NCBI GenBank assembly: GCA_025057015.1
Contig: JANWYG010000010.1
Span: 156,506 to 220,505, forward strand
Direction of reading: 5' to 3'
Source of the DNA: Blastocatellia bacterium
Lineage (GTDB): Bacteria; Acidobacteriota; Blastocatellia; Chloracidobacteriales; JADJPF01
DNA length: 64,000 bases
In this document: piece by piece, positions 7,695 to 16,156 of the stretch
Layout of the letters: each line of letters starts with the position of its first letter
Numbering within the stretch: the first letter of the stretch is position 1
Notes under the pieces: model-generated
The model's database searches: none
What the model saw: only the letters and a program-made list of their open reading frames with translations
Told to the model about the DNA's origin: nothing
Program-made: the position numbers and the translations under genes

Positions 7695-10256
7695 TTATGG
7701 CATTAGAATGTGGCCATCGGGTGACGTGAAGTGAGACTCGGAGTGTCTGGGATAGGTTTTGTACGCATGTGCTAGCTGTGAACTGAGATCGCCAAACACC
7801 AGATGATCTAGATACATTTTTTCTATCGTCTCTTTTCCTATGACGACCAACTCGGTATTACCTCTAGGATCAATGAAGGTAACGTAGTGATCGCCGGGGT
7901 AGTATAACGCGCGGTAGTTGGTATTGCCAACTCGCACGTTGGTGTCAAACGAAACCTTTTCTGGCAGCGGCTTGAGGTTTGTACCGCTTGCTCCGGGTTT
8001 GCCTATTTCAGGGAGGTACTGTTTGAAGAATTCTCTTGTAACTTTTGCTGTCTGTGGATCAAGACCACGATCTATGTCATTATAGGCAAACCCGAGTAGG
8101 GTATTAGCGCGGCTGGGATCTGTTAAGTCCCACGTAGGCACGCTCAAAACGAAGGTATTTGGCGGAGGAGAAGTAATTTCGCGGTAGCCGGTGTTTTGGG
8201 AGAGGAATATTTCACCGGTTTTCCAAAGGGTTCCAACGAACTGATGCAGACTACCTGTCTCAAGCTGATGATTAGGTAGAGGTGGTGGATTCTTAGCATT
8301 GCTTGGATGAGCCTCACCACTGATCGGTCTGGATACAAGCTGGCTTAATGGATCTTGTGCTGCTAAGTTCACCGCTACGGTTGGCAGGTTGTTTTTGTTG
8401 TAGCCTATCGGAAGGTTATCGTAGACTCCTCCATCTACGACTGTCATCCTCCGACCCGTCGTTGGGTCAATAAGCTCGACTGGATCGAAGGCAACTGGTA
8501 TTGACGCCGAAGCTCTAACAGCAAGAGCTACGGGCATATTTGGCGTTGTCTCTTGGCTGAAAACGAGAATGCGGTTTTCTGGCTTAGACCACTCTGGACT
8601 TGTTTGTGGCATGCCAGTATCGTTTAGTCTGAAGGCGATTATCTGTAGAGGTGCCTTCAAATCAGCAAAAGTCACAGGTCTATCAGTAATTCCGGTCAAT
8701 TCTCGTAGCTTCTGGTCGATGAAGTCATAAAGAGCTTTGCCATCCATTGCGCCACCTTCTGGTCGGCGTAGATTAAAATCCTTCAGGTTGGCGAGTCTAG
8801 GGTCACTCACTATGGAATAGGCCTGTTGTGGATCTGCCCCTGCAGCAAGGAACGCAGCTGTAATAGCACCGGCTGAAGTACCGCTGAAACTTGTGGGCAC
8901 TATACCTAGTTTATACATCTCATTAAAAACTGCCGGATAGCGTTTGCCTAAGCCACCACCACCTTCGAGTGCAAGATGAACAGCTATAGGTTCGCCATTG
9001 TTCGAGGGAATTCCCAGTGCTGCACGATTCTGGGCTACTAATGCTCGGTATTCTTGCATATTGTTGATGCTAGTAATCGATCCATCAGAGTTTCTGACAC
9101 TGATCTGTCGAGGATGGCCGTACGGTGAGAACATGAACTCTTGAGGGCTCAAAGGCTCAGTTATAGGCTGGATATTTGTAGGAAACTTTGAGGCAGTGAC
9201 TCCACCATTGACTAAGTCTCCACCTACAAACTGCGGGTCAATCCACAGTTGACCCGGTTTGGGCATTGTTTCTGCCGTATATCCGTAGGACGATTGCAAC
9301 TGATTTGATGCAGCGGCCAGCCGAGCTTTTGCGGCTTGGATCTCGCTACTTGGCGCGCCAGAAGCTTCTAGACGGCGTACCTCTTCTTGCAGATTTCGAA
9401 CATTTTCTATCTGGTTACGGAAATCTTTAGTATCTTGTATGAATGCTTCGTTTACGTTACGTGGTATGAGCGGTTTACCTGCTGCGGCGTTGACAACTTC
9501 ACTAGCTCCTTTAATTACGTCGCGGGCGGCTGCTGCAGCTGGGTTTATGAACGATGCTGGAAACAGAACTTTGTCTATATTGTCTACCATTTCGTATACT
9601 TCGCGGGCAGTCGGCATCTCTACTCGCAGGTCTATCTTCGGAGGTTCTATCTTCGGAGGAGTTATGTTTAGGTTTATCCTAGGAAGTTCTATCTGTGGGG
9701 GAGTTATGTTTAGACTTATTCTCGGAGGTTCTATCTTTGGCAGATCTATCCTCAGAGGTTCTACTATTCTTGGGTGAATTATTTCCAGCTCTGTTTTCTC
9801 GGAGTCTGTTTTCAGGTTTATCCTCGGGGGTTCTATCTTTGGCAGATCTATCCTCAAAGGTTCTGTTATCTTTGGCAGGGTTATGTCCAAGTCTATCCTC
9901 GGAGGTTTTATCTTTGGGAGGGTTATATCCAAGTCTATCCTCGGAGGTTCTATCTTTGGAGGAGTTATGTCCAGGTCTATTCTTGGCAGCGGTATTCTTG
10001 GTAGTTGCAACGTTGGTAGACAAATTCTCGGTAGTTCTATCTTTGGTAGCTCTATCTTTGGCAGCTCTATACGAGGAATTTGTGGAAGACCTACCTGCCA
10101 AGATGGTTTGCTAGGTTTTTCTGGGGGTCTTTGTCCCGGACTTGCCTGATAACCACCTATTCTGCCTGTCTGCTGTGGGTTATTTGCAGAGTTGGCGCTA
10201 CTGACAGTACTTGGAGTACTATTTCTCGGCGTATTATCTGCTCTTCTAATGCTCAT
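7695..10256 (-). CDS. Patatin-like phospholipase with long proline-rich repeat region, copy 2
   Basis: 853-aa paralogue of patatin 1. The dyad is intact: oxyanion loop EGGGGLGKR (~residue 432), FSGTSAG (~461) and DGGVYDN (~608). The extra length over copy 1 comes mostly from an expanded repeat zone at residues ~55-215 made of units such as LPKIE, PPRIDLDIT and PLRIDLPKI, likely a rod or surface-exposed spacer. The coiled-coil block and the segment leading to the catalytic domain are shared with copy 1, including an 81-nt stretch with no difference. No signal peptide. A central insertion around residues 640-670 (VSRPISGEAHPSNAK region) differs from copy 1. The cognate CesT-like gene follows. 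Function as an exported lipase is inferred. Confidence 0.85.
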   Translation of the reverse strand: MSIRRADNTPRNSTPSTVSSANSANNPQQTGRIGGYQASPGQRPPEKPSKPSWQVGLPQIPRIELPKIELPKIELPRICLPTLQLPRIPLPRIDLDITPPKIEPPRIDLDITLPKIKPPRIDLDITLPKITEPLRIDLPKIEPPRINLKTDSEKTELEIIHPRIVEPLRIDLPKIEPPRISLNITPPQIELPRINLNITPPKIEPPKIDLRVEMPTAREVYEMVDNIDKVLFPASFINPAAAAARDVIKGASEVVNAAAGKPLIPRNVNEAFIQDTKDFRNQIENVRNLQEEVRRLEASGAPSSEIQAAKARLAAASNQLQSSYGYTAETMPKPGQLWIDPQFVGGDLVNGGVTASKFPTNIQPITEPLSPQEFMFSPYGHPRQISVRNSDGSITSINNMQEYRALVAQNRAALGIPSNNGEPIAVHLALEGGGGLGKRYPAVFNEMYKLGIVPTSFSGTSAGAITAAFLAAGADPQQAYSIVSDPRLANLKDFNLRRPEGGAMDGKALYDFIDQKLRELTGITDRPVTFADLKAPLQIIAFRLNDTGMPQTSPEWSKPENRILVFSQETTPNMPVALAVRASASIPVAFDPVELIDPTTGRRMTVVDGGVYDNLPIGYNKNNLPTVAVNLAAQDPLSQLVSRPISGEAHPSNAKNPPPLPNHQLETGSLHQFVGTLWKTGEIFLSQNTGYREITSPPPNTFVLSVPTWDLTDPSRANTLLGFAYNDIDRGLDPQTAKVTREFFKQYLPEIGKPGASGTNLKPLPEKVSFDTNVRVGNTNYRALYYPGDHYVTFIDPRGNTELVVIGKETIEKMYLDHLVFGDLSSQLAHAYKTYPRHSESHFTSPDGHILMP
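9610..10075 (-). repeat. Expanded coding repeat array in patatin 2
   Basis: About 460 bp of degenerate repeats, alternating short 15-bp and longer ~39-bp units, encoding Pro/Ile/Leu/Asp-rich motifs (PPRIDLDIT, LPKIEPPRI). The periodicity keeps several other frames open on both strands, which creates long spurious reading frames here. Compared with ~140 bp in copy 1, the array has grown or shrunk since duplication. Confidence 0.8.
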
Positions 10257-10296
10257 AAAGAGCTCCTTGGCCTTAAACTATCCTAACTATCCTGGT

Positions 10297-10338
10297 TATC
10301 GTTTTTGAGCTCTTGCAAGTTGCCCTTAGAACAAGGGA
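10297..10338 (-). promoter_or_regulatory. Upstream block conserved before both patatin genes, copy 2
   Basis: Counterpart of the block at 6880-6926, here TATCGTTTTTGAGCTC then TTGCAAGTTGCC and AAGGG. It lies in the 141-bp divergent space between patatin 2 and kdsA, so it may also influence kdsA. The right edge of this block is where similarity between the two duplicated units ends. Confidence 0.45.
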
Positions 10339-10397
10339 CTTGGTTCGATAACTGAATAATTTTTGTGATACCATTAAGCTTTTGATTCGGAGGGGAT

Positions 10398-11210
10398 ATG
10401 GTTTATTTAGAGTCGCTAGTAGCAGAGCACCTGTTTCTGATTGCCGGGCCTTGCGTGATAGAAAGCGAGTGGCATTGTATGAAGATGGCTGAGGCAATCT
10501 CGACGATAACTCGTCGGCTAGGAATGCCTTATATTTTCAAAGCTTCATATGATAAGGCGAATCGCACGTCTATCAAGTCGTACCGCGGACCGGGCTTACA
10601 GGAGGGCTTGAAAATACTTGCAAAAGTGCGCAACGAGTTTGAGGTACCTGTGCTAACTGATATACACGATGCTACGCAGGCCTCTATCGCTGCAGAAGTT
10701 GTCGACATATTACAGATACCGGCTTTTCTATGTAGGCAAACCGATTTGTTGATTGCTGCAGCTCGTACTGGTAGAGCTGTAAACGTCAAGAAGGGGCAGT
10801 TTCTTGCTCCGTGGGATATCAAGAACGTCGTCGAAAAATTGACTTCTGCTCGGTGCAAGCTAATATTGTTGACTGAGCGAGGTACGAGTTTCGGTTACAA
10901 CAATCTCGTAGTCGATATGCGCTCGTTTCCTATAATGCGGGAGTTTGGTTGCCCCGTAGTTTTCGACGTGACTCATTCGCTACAGCGTCCCGGTGGACTA
11001 GGCACAGCTACTGACGGAGAGTCAAAATTCATCGAGTATCTAGCGCGAGCAGGCGTGGCCTGCGGCATTGATGGCGTTTTTATGGAAGTACATGACAATC
11101 CTGCTGAAGCACTCAGCGATGGACCAAATGCTCTGCCGCTATCTAGACTTGAGCCTCTGTTGGAGTCACTACTAAAGATAGACTCCGTGGTACGGTCTCT
11201 AGGACGTTGA
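10398..11210 (+). CDS. kdsA: 3-deoxy-8-phosphooctulonate synthase
   Basis: Condenses phosphoenolpyruvate with D-arabinose 5-phosphate to give KDO-8-phosphate, the first committed step of the KDO sugar of lipopolysaccharide. 270 aa, the normal length. Family hallmarks visible: IAGPCVIES near the N-terminus, [12 protein letters not shown], the substrate-binding [19 protein letters not shown] and [17 protein letters not shown] near the C-terminus. The ATG is preceded by GGAGGGG. The stop codon overlaps the TTG that precedes the next gene, and the next ATG lies 11 nt downstream, so the two are co-transcribed. Its presence implies an outer membrane with LPS. Confidence 0.96.
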   Translation: MVYLESLVAEHLFLIAGPCVIESEWHCMKMAEAISTITRRLGMPYIFKASYDKANRTSIKSYRGPGLQEGLKILAKVRNEFEVPVLTDIHDATQASIAAEVVDILQIPAFLCRQTDLLIAAARTGRAVNVKKGQFLAPWDIKNVVEKLTSARCKLILLTERGTSFGYNNLVVDMRSFPIMREFGCPVVFDVTHSLQRPGGLGTATDGESKFIEYLARAGVACGIDGVFMEVHDNPAEALSDGPNALPLSRLEPLLESLLKIDSVVRSLGR

Positions 11211-11221
11211 GGGGAAGCAGT

Positions 11222-13474
11222 ATGCGTTATTTGTTGCTATTACTCCTCGTGTCTGTAGCTTATGCGCAGGATTATGACATACAGCGGTTTGATGTAAGTG
11301 TCAGATTGAACACTGTAGCGAATACTGCGCAAGTGCGGGCCCAGATACAGGTGAAAAACGTGACTACTCAGGGTCGTAGTGGGCAGTCGATTACTTTCAA
11401 GATAAATAAAGATGTGCGTGTAGAGATTGCGAGCGTGGACGGTGCTGAAGCTGTCTATCGACAGAAAGCTGACGAGAGGTTGCCTGAGCTAGTTAATCTG
11501 ACCATAGATTTTCCACGGGCACTTGCTCCAGCGGCTACTGCTGTCGTGGCACTTTCTTATTCGCTAGAGCTTAAAGAGAGTACTGCTTTGGCGACTATTT
11601 CGCCTAACGAAGTGTTGCTGCTGCCAGAAAGTTTTTGGATACCGCTTGTACATACTCCATTTGTCATCTACGGTCCGGATTACGCGCCCGTCAAGTTAAC
11701 CGTCGGTTCGACGGATGGATTGAAAGTGGTAAGCGATGGTCGGCGTGTTGACGCTACAACTTATGAACAGGAGTTGCTTGCGCAGCCTGTGCTGATTGCT
11801 GGAGACTACGACGAGCCGTTTGAATTGACTGCTGGCGGCGTAAGTTGTGAGTTTGTTTTGCCAAAGGGAATTCTGCCGCTTGCTCGTAAACAGGCCGAAG
11901 CTATAGCAACTGAGGTAGCATCTATTGCTGCTTTTTATTCAAAGATACTTGAGTTTAGACCTGATCGGTTGAGGATAGTTTCCTGTTCCAGAGTGGGCTC
12001 TCAGGTAATAGGGACGACTCTCGTACTGAATGAGGATTTGTTTAGGCGCGAAGAGTTGGATATAGAAACGATAGAGTTTATTGCTCGTGCCATGCTGCGG
12101 CAGATAATAGGTGCTACGACGGTGTTAAGAGGCCGTGGTTGGTATGTGCTTTATGACGCGCTGCCGGTGCATCTTGCAGGACTTTATTTCGAGGACCGCT
12201 ATGGTAAGGATGCCGGACGAGAGTTTTTTGCCCGGCGCGCGCGAGCCTATGCTCCTGTAGCTGCTGCTCGTACTGACGGTCCGCTACTTTTCCTTTCTAT
12301 GCTGGACGCTCAGTACGCAAACAGCATGCTTAACAAAGGGGCCTTGATGCTCAGACTGCTTCAGCGGCGTATAGGCAGTGACAAGCTTCTCGGTATCTAC
12401 AGAACTCTTTTTGCGGCAAAGTTGGCTAGGTTCGATGATTTCAAGAATGCTTGTTTAGCTATAGACAAAAGCTTAGCGGGTTTTTTTGATCAGTGGTTTG
12501 AGAAAGTTGTCGAGCCAGATTTTGTCATAGGAATACCTTTTGAGGTAAATGGGATCTGGAAGTGTGCTTTGAGGAACTTTGGACAAGGGGAAGCACAAGT
12601 AGAGGTACTGGCTGTAGATGAAAGTGGTACGCGTCATGTACAAACGGTGCTCTTGCCATCACAGGGTCGCACGGAAGTCACCTTTGGCAGCAAGAAGATA
12701 GTGTCTGTGGAGGTCGATCCTGATAAGCTTTATCCACAGACAAACTATGATAATGACACGCGTCCGCAAGTTAAGTCAGCGTATACCTTGTTTAATGAAG
12801 CAAACGTAGATTTTAACCGCAAGGAGTACGCAGAAGCTGAGCGCAAGCTGCGAGAAGCTATCGAGCGAGAAGCTTATAACACCGTACCTAGGGCGATGCT
12901 TCTGCGGGTGCTGACGGCTACAGGACGTTACGATGAGGCTGCTAAGGGTGCTGCTGAGCTACGTAAGTTTGCCCCTTTGCCGATATACACTATCACCTGG
13001 ATGAATTACGTCTTAGGCGAGATTGCTTTAGCAGCTAATAAGCCTAACGAGGCTGCGGAACGATTTTTTGCTGCTGTAGCTGCTGGCCGAGATAATGTTC
13101 CGGCAAGGCAAAAGTTGATTGAGGCTGAGCGCAGGGCAGGCAGAATAATGACCGGCGATGACTCTGTCAAAGCATTCCTGCAACAATTTGACCGTGCGAT
13201 CAAGGAAGCTACGGTGCAAGCGCTTGAGCCGCTGATAAATCGCTCTAATCTTTCTAAGTTTGCTAGATCTGTGGCTGCTAACAAACCTCAAAGTTGGATA
13301 ACAGAAGCCGTACGAGTCGAGCAAGTGACTGCTGATAAGCTCTACGTTGACGTGGTCATTACAGCTGAAAGTTTTGATAAGCGACAGCAGTCGGGAAGTG
13401 GGCTACTTGTTCTCAGGCGCAGGCGAGATAGTAGTTGGATACTAGACGATGTCAATCTATTTTCTGTGCAGTAG
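11222..13474 (+). CDS. Exported M1-peptidase-like protein lacking HExxH, with C-terminal TPR repeats
   Basis: 750-aa protein with a signal peptide (MRYLLLLLLVSVAYA). Residues ~17-200 look like the beta-rich N-domain of M1 aminopeptidases (FDVSVRLN, FKINKDVRVE), and residues ~215-430 resemble the helical catalytic domain (RPDRLRIVSC, GKDAGREFF, KGALMLRLLQRRIG, FFDQWFEKVVEPDF). The zinc motif HExxH is not found where expected (IEFIARAMLRQIIGATT), so it is probably not a metallopeptidase. Residues ~520-660 are TPR-like (FNEANVDFNRKEYAEAERKLREA). Start at the ATG at 11222 after GAGGGGAAG, just behind kdsA. A periplasmic scaffold role is plausible but unproven. Confidence 0.7.
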   Translation: MRYLLLLLLVSVAYAQDYDIQRFDVSVRLNTVANTAQVRAQIQVKNVTTQGRSGQSITFKINKDVRVEIASVDGAEAVYRQKADERLPELVNLTIDFPRALAPAATAVVALSYSLELKESTALATISPNEVLLLPESFWIPLVHTPFVIYGPDYAPVKLTVGSTDGLKVVSDGRRVDATTYEQELLAQPVLIAGDYDEPFELTAGGVSCEFVLPKGILPLARKQAEAIATEVASIAAFYSKILEFRPDRLRIVSCSRVGSQVIGTTLVLNEDLFRREELDIETIEFIARAMLRQIIGATTVLRGRGWYVLYDALPVHLAGLYFEDRYGKDAGREFFARRARAYAPVAAARTDGPLLFLSMLDAQYANSMLNKGALMLRLLQRRIGSDKLLGIYRTLFAAKLARFDDFKNACLAIDKSLAGFFDQWFEKVVEPDFVIGIPFEVNGIWKCALRNFGQGEAQVEVLAVDESGTRHVQTVLLPSQGRTEVTFGSKKIVSVEVDPDKLYPQTNYDNDTRPQVKSAYTLFNEANVDFNRKEYAEAERKLREAIEREAYNTVPRAMLLRVLTATGRYDEAAKGAAELRKFAPLPIYTITWMNYVLGEIALAANKPNEAAERFFAAVAAGRDNVPARQKLIEAERRAGRIMTGDDSVKAFLQQFDRAIKEATVQALEPLINRSNLSKFARSVAANKPQSWITEAVRVEQVTADKLYVDVVITAESFDKRQQSGSGLLVLRRRRDSSWILDDVNLFSVQ

Positions 13475-13478
13475 TGTT

Positions 13479-13901
13479 ATGAAGCGAGTACTTGTAGTAG
13501 AGGATGATCTTGAGTTAGCTGAGCTGATAGGTATGGTAGTTGCCGAATTTGAGGCTACCGTAGACATAGTTGATACAGCGGAAACTGCGTTGGAGCGTTT
13601 AAGTAACTCGGTTTACGACTTAGTGATAACTGACTATCACTTGTCCACTGTGACCGGTGCGCAGCTTATGCACTCTGCTGTGCAACTGGATTGCAACTAT
13701 GGTAACCGATTCATTTTTCTTACAGGGGAGACGTTAGCCCGCGTAGCTAGCCGTAGTGGAATAGCGCTAGACAAGTTTTTGGTAAAGCCTTTTCGGCTGG
13801 AAGTGCTGAGGCGAGTTTTATCTGGTTTCTTAGAGACTCGCCAGCCAGGTCCGGAAGAAGCATCTTCTTCCGGTTCGCCTAGCAATACTCCAGCTTGCTG
13901 A
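13479..13901 (+). CDS. Stand-alone response regulator receiver protein
   Basis: 140-aa single receiver domain with no output domain. Acidic pair in VVEDDLEL, phospho-acceptor Asp in LVITDYHLS, Thr in IFLTGETL and Lys in FLVKPF are all present, so it should be phosphorylatable. Start chosen at ATG 13479, five bases after the preceding stop, because the protein then begins directly with the beta-1 strand MKRVLVVEDD; a longer frame from 13449 would overlap the upstream gene. No good ribosome site is visible, which suggests translational coupling. The C-terminal ~20 residues are Ser/Gly/Glu-rich. The gene overlaps ndk convergently by 23 bp. Confidence 0.88.
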   Translation: MKRVLVVEDDLELAELIGMVVAEFEATVDIVDTAETALERLSNSVYDLVITDYHLSTVTGAQLMHSAVQLDCNYGNRFIFLTGETLARVASRSGIALDKFLVKPFRLEVLRRVLSGFLETRQPGPEEASSSGSPSNTPAC

Positions 13902-14295
13902 AGAAGAAAGCTAGTTCTATAGTGGCATTTTCCCTAGAGTCAGAGCCATGACAGGCGTTGCGTTCGACGTCCGTGCCGAAATCGCCGCGGATAGTTCCTT
14001 TTGGTGCATCCTTGGAGTTTGTCGGCCCCATTAGTTTGCGCCATTCAGCTACAGCGTTTTCTTTTTCCAGTGCCAAGACTACCACAGGACCGCTTGTCAT
14101 AAAATGCACTAGACTCGCAAAAAATGGTCTTTCGCGATGCACTGCGTAGAAACTTTCTGCTTCTGTTGCTGACATTCGTAGCATTTTCATAGCGCGGATT
14201 TTAAACCCGTCGTCTAATATTCGCTGGATAATATGTCCGGTGTTGTTAGCTTCTATCGCATCAGGTTTGATGATGGCAAGTGTCATCTCGCTCAT
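13879..14295 (-). CDS. ndk: Nucleoside diphosphate kinase
   Basis: Transfers the gamma-phosphate from ATP to other (deoxy)nucleoside diphosphates through a phospho-His. 138 aa, the expected size. The active-site motif NACHGSDS with its catalytic His is intact, as are the N-terminal TLAIIKPDAI and the RPFFASLVHFMTSGP segment. It lies 12 bp downstream of sucD on the same strand, so nucleotide homeostasis is coupled to the succinyl-CoA synthetase step. Confidence 0.97.
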   Translation of the reverse strand: MSEMTLAIIKPDAIEANNTGHIIQRILDDGFKIRAMKMLRMSATEAESFYAVHRERPFFASLVHFMTSGPVVVLALEKENAVAEWRKLMGPTNSKDAPKGTIRGDFGTDVERNACHGSDSRENATIELAFFFSKLEYC

Positions 14296-14307
14296 AAAAG
14301 TTGTCTC

Positions 14308-15180
14308 CTATCGGTTAAGCGCTTCTTTAACAGTTTGTCCTATTTCTGCTGGACTTTTAACGACACGTATACCGCAGGCGCTCATCCTAGCCATCTTTTC
14401 TGCTGCAGTTCCTTTACCGCCTGCGATGATAGCTCCGGCATGTCCCATACGCCTGCCTGGAGGAGCTGTCTGTCCTGCGATAAAGCCAATTACGGGCTTG
14501 CTTAGGTGATCGCGAACGTATTCTGCTGCTGCTTCTTCTGCAGTGCCGCCTATTTCGCCTATCATCACTATGGCTTCTGTCTGCTCATCTTTCTCAAACA
14601 GTTCTAAAAGTTCGGTATACAGCGTACCGACGATAGGATCGCCTCCTATGCCTATACACGTTGACTGACCTAGGCCAAGTTTTGTCAGTTGGTCTACAGC
14701 TTCGTAGGTCAGCGTTCCGCTTCTGGAAATCACGCCTATGGAGCCTTCGCGATGAATATGGCCTGGCATAATACCTATCTTACATTTGCCTGGAGAGATT
14801 ACTCCGGGGCAGTTGGGGCCTATGAGGCGGACGTTTCGGCTTTTGACGTAGTGATATGCTTTGACCATATCGAGAGTAGGTATGCCTTCCGTGATGCAGA
14901 CGATAAGGGGAATGCCAGCATCAGCGGCTTCCATTATTGCGTCGGCAGCAAATGCTGGTGGGACATATATCACGCTGGCGTTGGCACCAGTTTCCCTTAC
15001 TGCTTCGGCTACGGTATTGAAGACAGGTATGTCTTCGTGTCGTATACCGCCCTTGCCCGGCGTAACTCCTGCTACTACGTTTGTGCCGTAAGCTTTCATC
15101 TGTTGGGTATGGAATGTTCCTTCTTTACCAGTAATGCCTTGAACTACAAGACGAGTAGATCGGTCTACTAGGATACTCAA
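14308..15180 (-). CDS. sucD: Succinyl-CoA synthetase, alpha subunit
   Basis: TCA-cycle ligase subunit that carries the phospho-His and binds CoA. 290 aa, full length. Visible motifs: Rossmann CoA-binding start ([16 protein letters not shown]), [40 protein letters not shown] and the phosphohistidine motif [15 protein letters not shown]. The beta subunit (sucC) is not next to it in this window, which is less common than a sucCD pair. Start ATG at 15180 has AAGGAGG upstream. Likely co-transcribed with ndk. Confidence 0.97.
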   Translation of the reverse strand: MSILVDRSTRLVVQGITGKEGTFHTQQMKAYGTNVVAGVTPGKGGIRHEDIPVFNTVAEAVRETGANASVIYVPPAFAADAIMEAADAGIPLIVCITEGIPTLDMVKAYHYVKSRNVRLIGPNCPGVISPGKCKIGIMPGHIHREGSIGVISRSGTLTYEAVDQLTKLGLGQSTCIGIGGDPIVGTLYTELLELFEKDEQTEAIVMIGEIGGTAEEAAAEYVRDHLSKPVIGFIAGQTAPPGRRMGHAGAIIAGGKGTAAEKMARMSACGIRVVKSPAEIGQTVKEALNR

Positions 15181-15309
15181 GCTAGGCCTCCTTAAGAAGT
15201 GGGGTCGCTAACGCAAGAGCGCTAAAATATCACCTCTTGTAGAGTTTTTCTAGTCTTTGAGACAGAAGGTGGTTAATATAGCGAAATAGTCTGCACACTA
15301 GGAGGAAGT

Positions 15310-16029
15310 ATGAAGGTAGCGATCGTAACTGGAGCTAGTGCTGGTATAGGCCTAGCTATTACTGAGCGGTTACTTGCTGAAGGTTATGCTGTACTGGCTG
15401 CTGCTCGTAACAGCGATGGCCGGCTGGACAAGGTTGTAGCCGAGCTACAAAGTCGTTACGGCGAGCAGGCAGTAGCAGCGGCAGTGTGTGATGTGCGTAA
15501 CTTTAGTTCTGTGCGCAGTATGTTTGAGCGTTGTGACGAGTACTTTGGGGGCTTAGATGTGCTGATAAACAATGCCGGCATAGGGCATTTTAAGAGTATC
15601 GAGCAAACTGCTCCCGAAGAATGGCATGCTGTAATAGAGACTAATCTGAATGGCGTGTACTACTGTTCACATCTAGCAATTCCGCGCATGCGTTCTCGTT
15701 CGGGAGGTTACATTATCAACATAGGCAGTCTGGCAGGCAAAGAAGCGTTCGCAAATGCTGCTGCTTACTGTGCTTCAAAGTTTGCTTTGGTTGGCTTCAG
15801 CGAAGCTTTGATGCAAGAAGTGCGTTACGACAATATTCGTGTAAGCTACATTATGCCGGGTAGCGTGCGCACTAGTTTTACAGGTCGTGTCGTTGAAGCT
15901 GGGGTCGACGAATGGAAGATTGCGCCTGAGGACATAGCGCAGGCCGTGGTCAACCTGCTGGAGCTTGATCCGAGGAGTCTCATAAGTAGAGTAGAAATTC
16001 GTCCCTCAAAGCCGCCGAAGAAAGCTTAG
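15310..16029 (+). CDS. Short-chain dehydrogenase/reductase (SDR)
   Basis: 239-aa classical SDR. Dinucleotide-binding TGASAGIG near the N-terminus, NNAG (~residue 88), catalytic Ser in NIGSLAG and the YCASK motif (Tyr and Lys) are all present. The Arg in AARNSDGR after beta-2 fits NADP(H) use. Substrate cannot be told from sequence. Preceded by an excellent ribosome site (AGGAGG) and transcribed alone, divergently from sucD across ~129 bp. Confidence 0.9.
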   Translation: MKVAIVTGASAGIGLAITERLLAEGYAVLAAARNSDGRLDKVVAELQSRYGEQAVAAAVCDVRNFSSVRSMFERCDEYFGGLDVLINNAGIGHFKSIEQTAPEEWHAVIETNLNGVYYCSHLAIPRMRSRSGGYIINIGSLAGKEAFANAAAYCASKFALVGFSEALMQEVRYDNIRVSYIMPGSVRTSFTGRVVEAGVDEWKIAPEDIAQAVVNLLELDPRSLISRVEIRPSKPPKKA

Positions 16030-16156
16030 CAGCGTTTAAAGTGTGTTTTTAGTTGCAGTGCCCGCAAATTCTTGCGTCCTGGCGTAGACTCAAGAGCCAC
16101 GCAGGTGGTTGCGACGCTCGTAAGGATGTTCTCCTGTAAGGCCGTAGTGTACTGAG
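16030..16156. other. Convergent intergenic segment, SDR to amylase
   Basis: 127 bp between two convergent genes. A 7-bp inverted repeat CGTAGTG/CACTACG spans the amylase stop region (about 16144-16180) and could be part of a weak terminator. I see no RNA gene or other convincing element. Confidence 0.3.

Noticed and set aside
9679-10114. Several long overlapping reading frames on both strands within the patatin 2 repeat region
   Set aside because: They arise because the 15/39-bp periodic repeats keep all frames open; compositions are low-complexity (Leu/Ser- or Asp/Arg-rich) and the true frame has the patatin domain attached.
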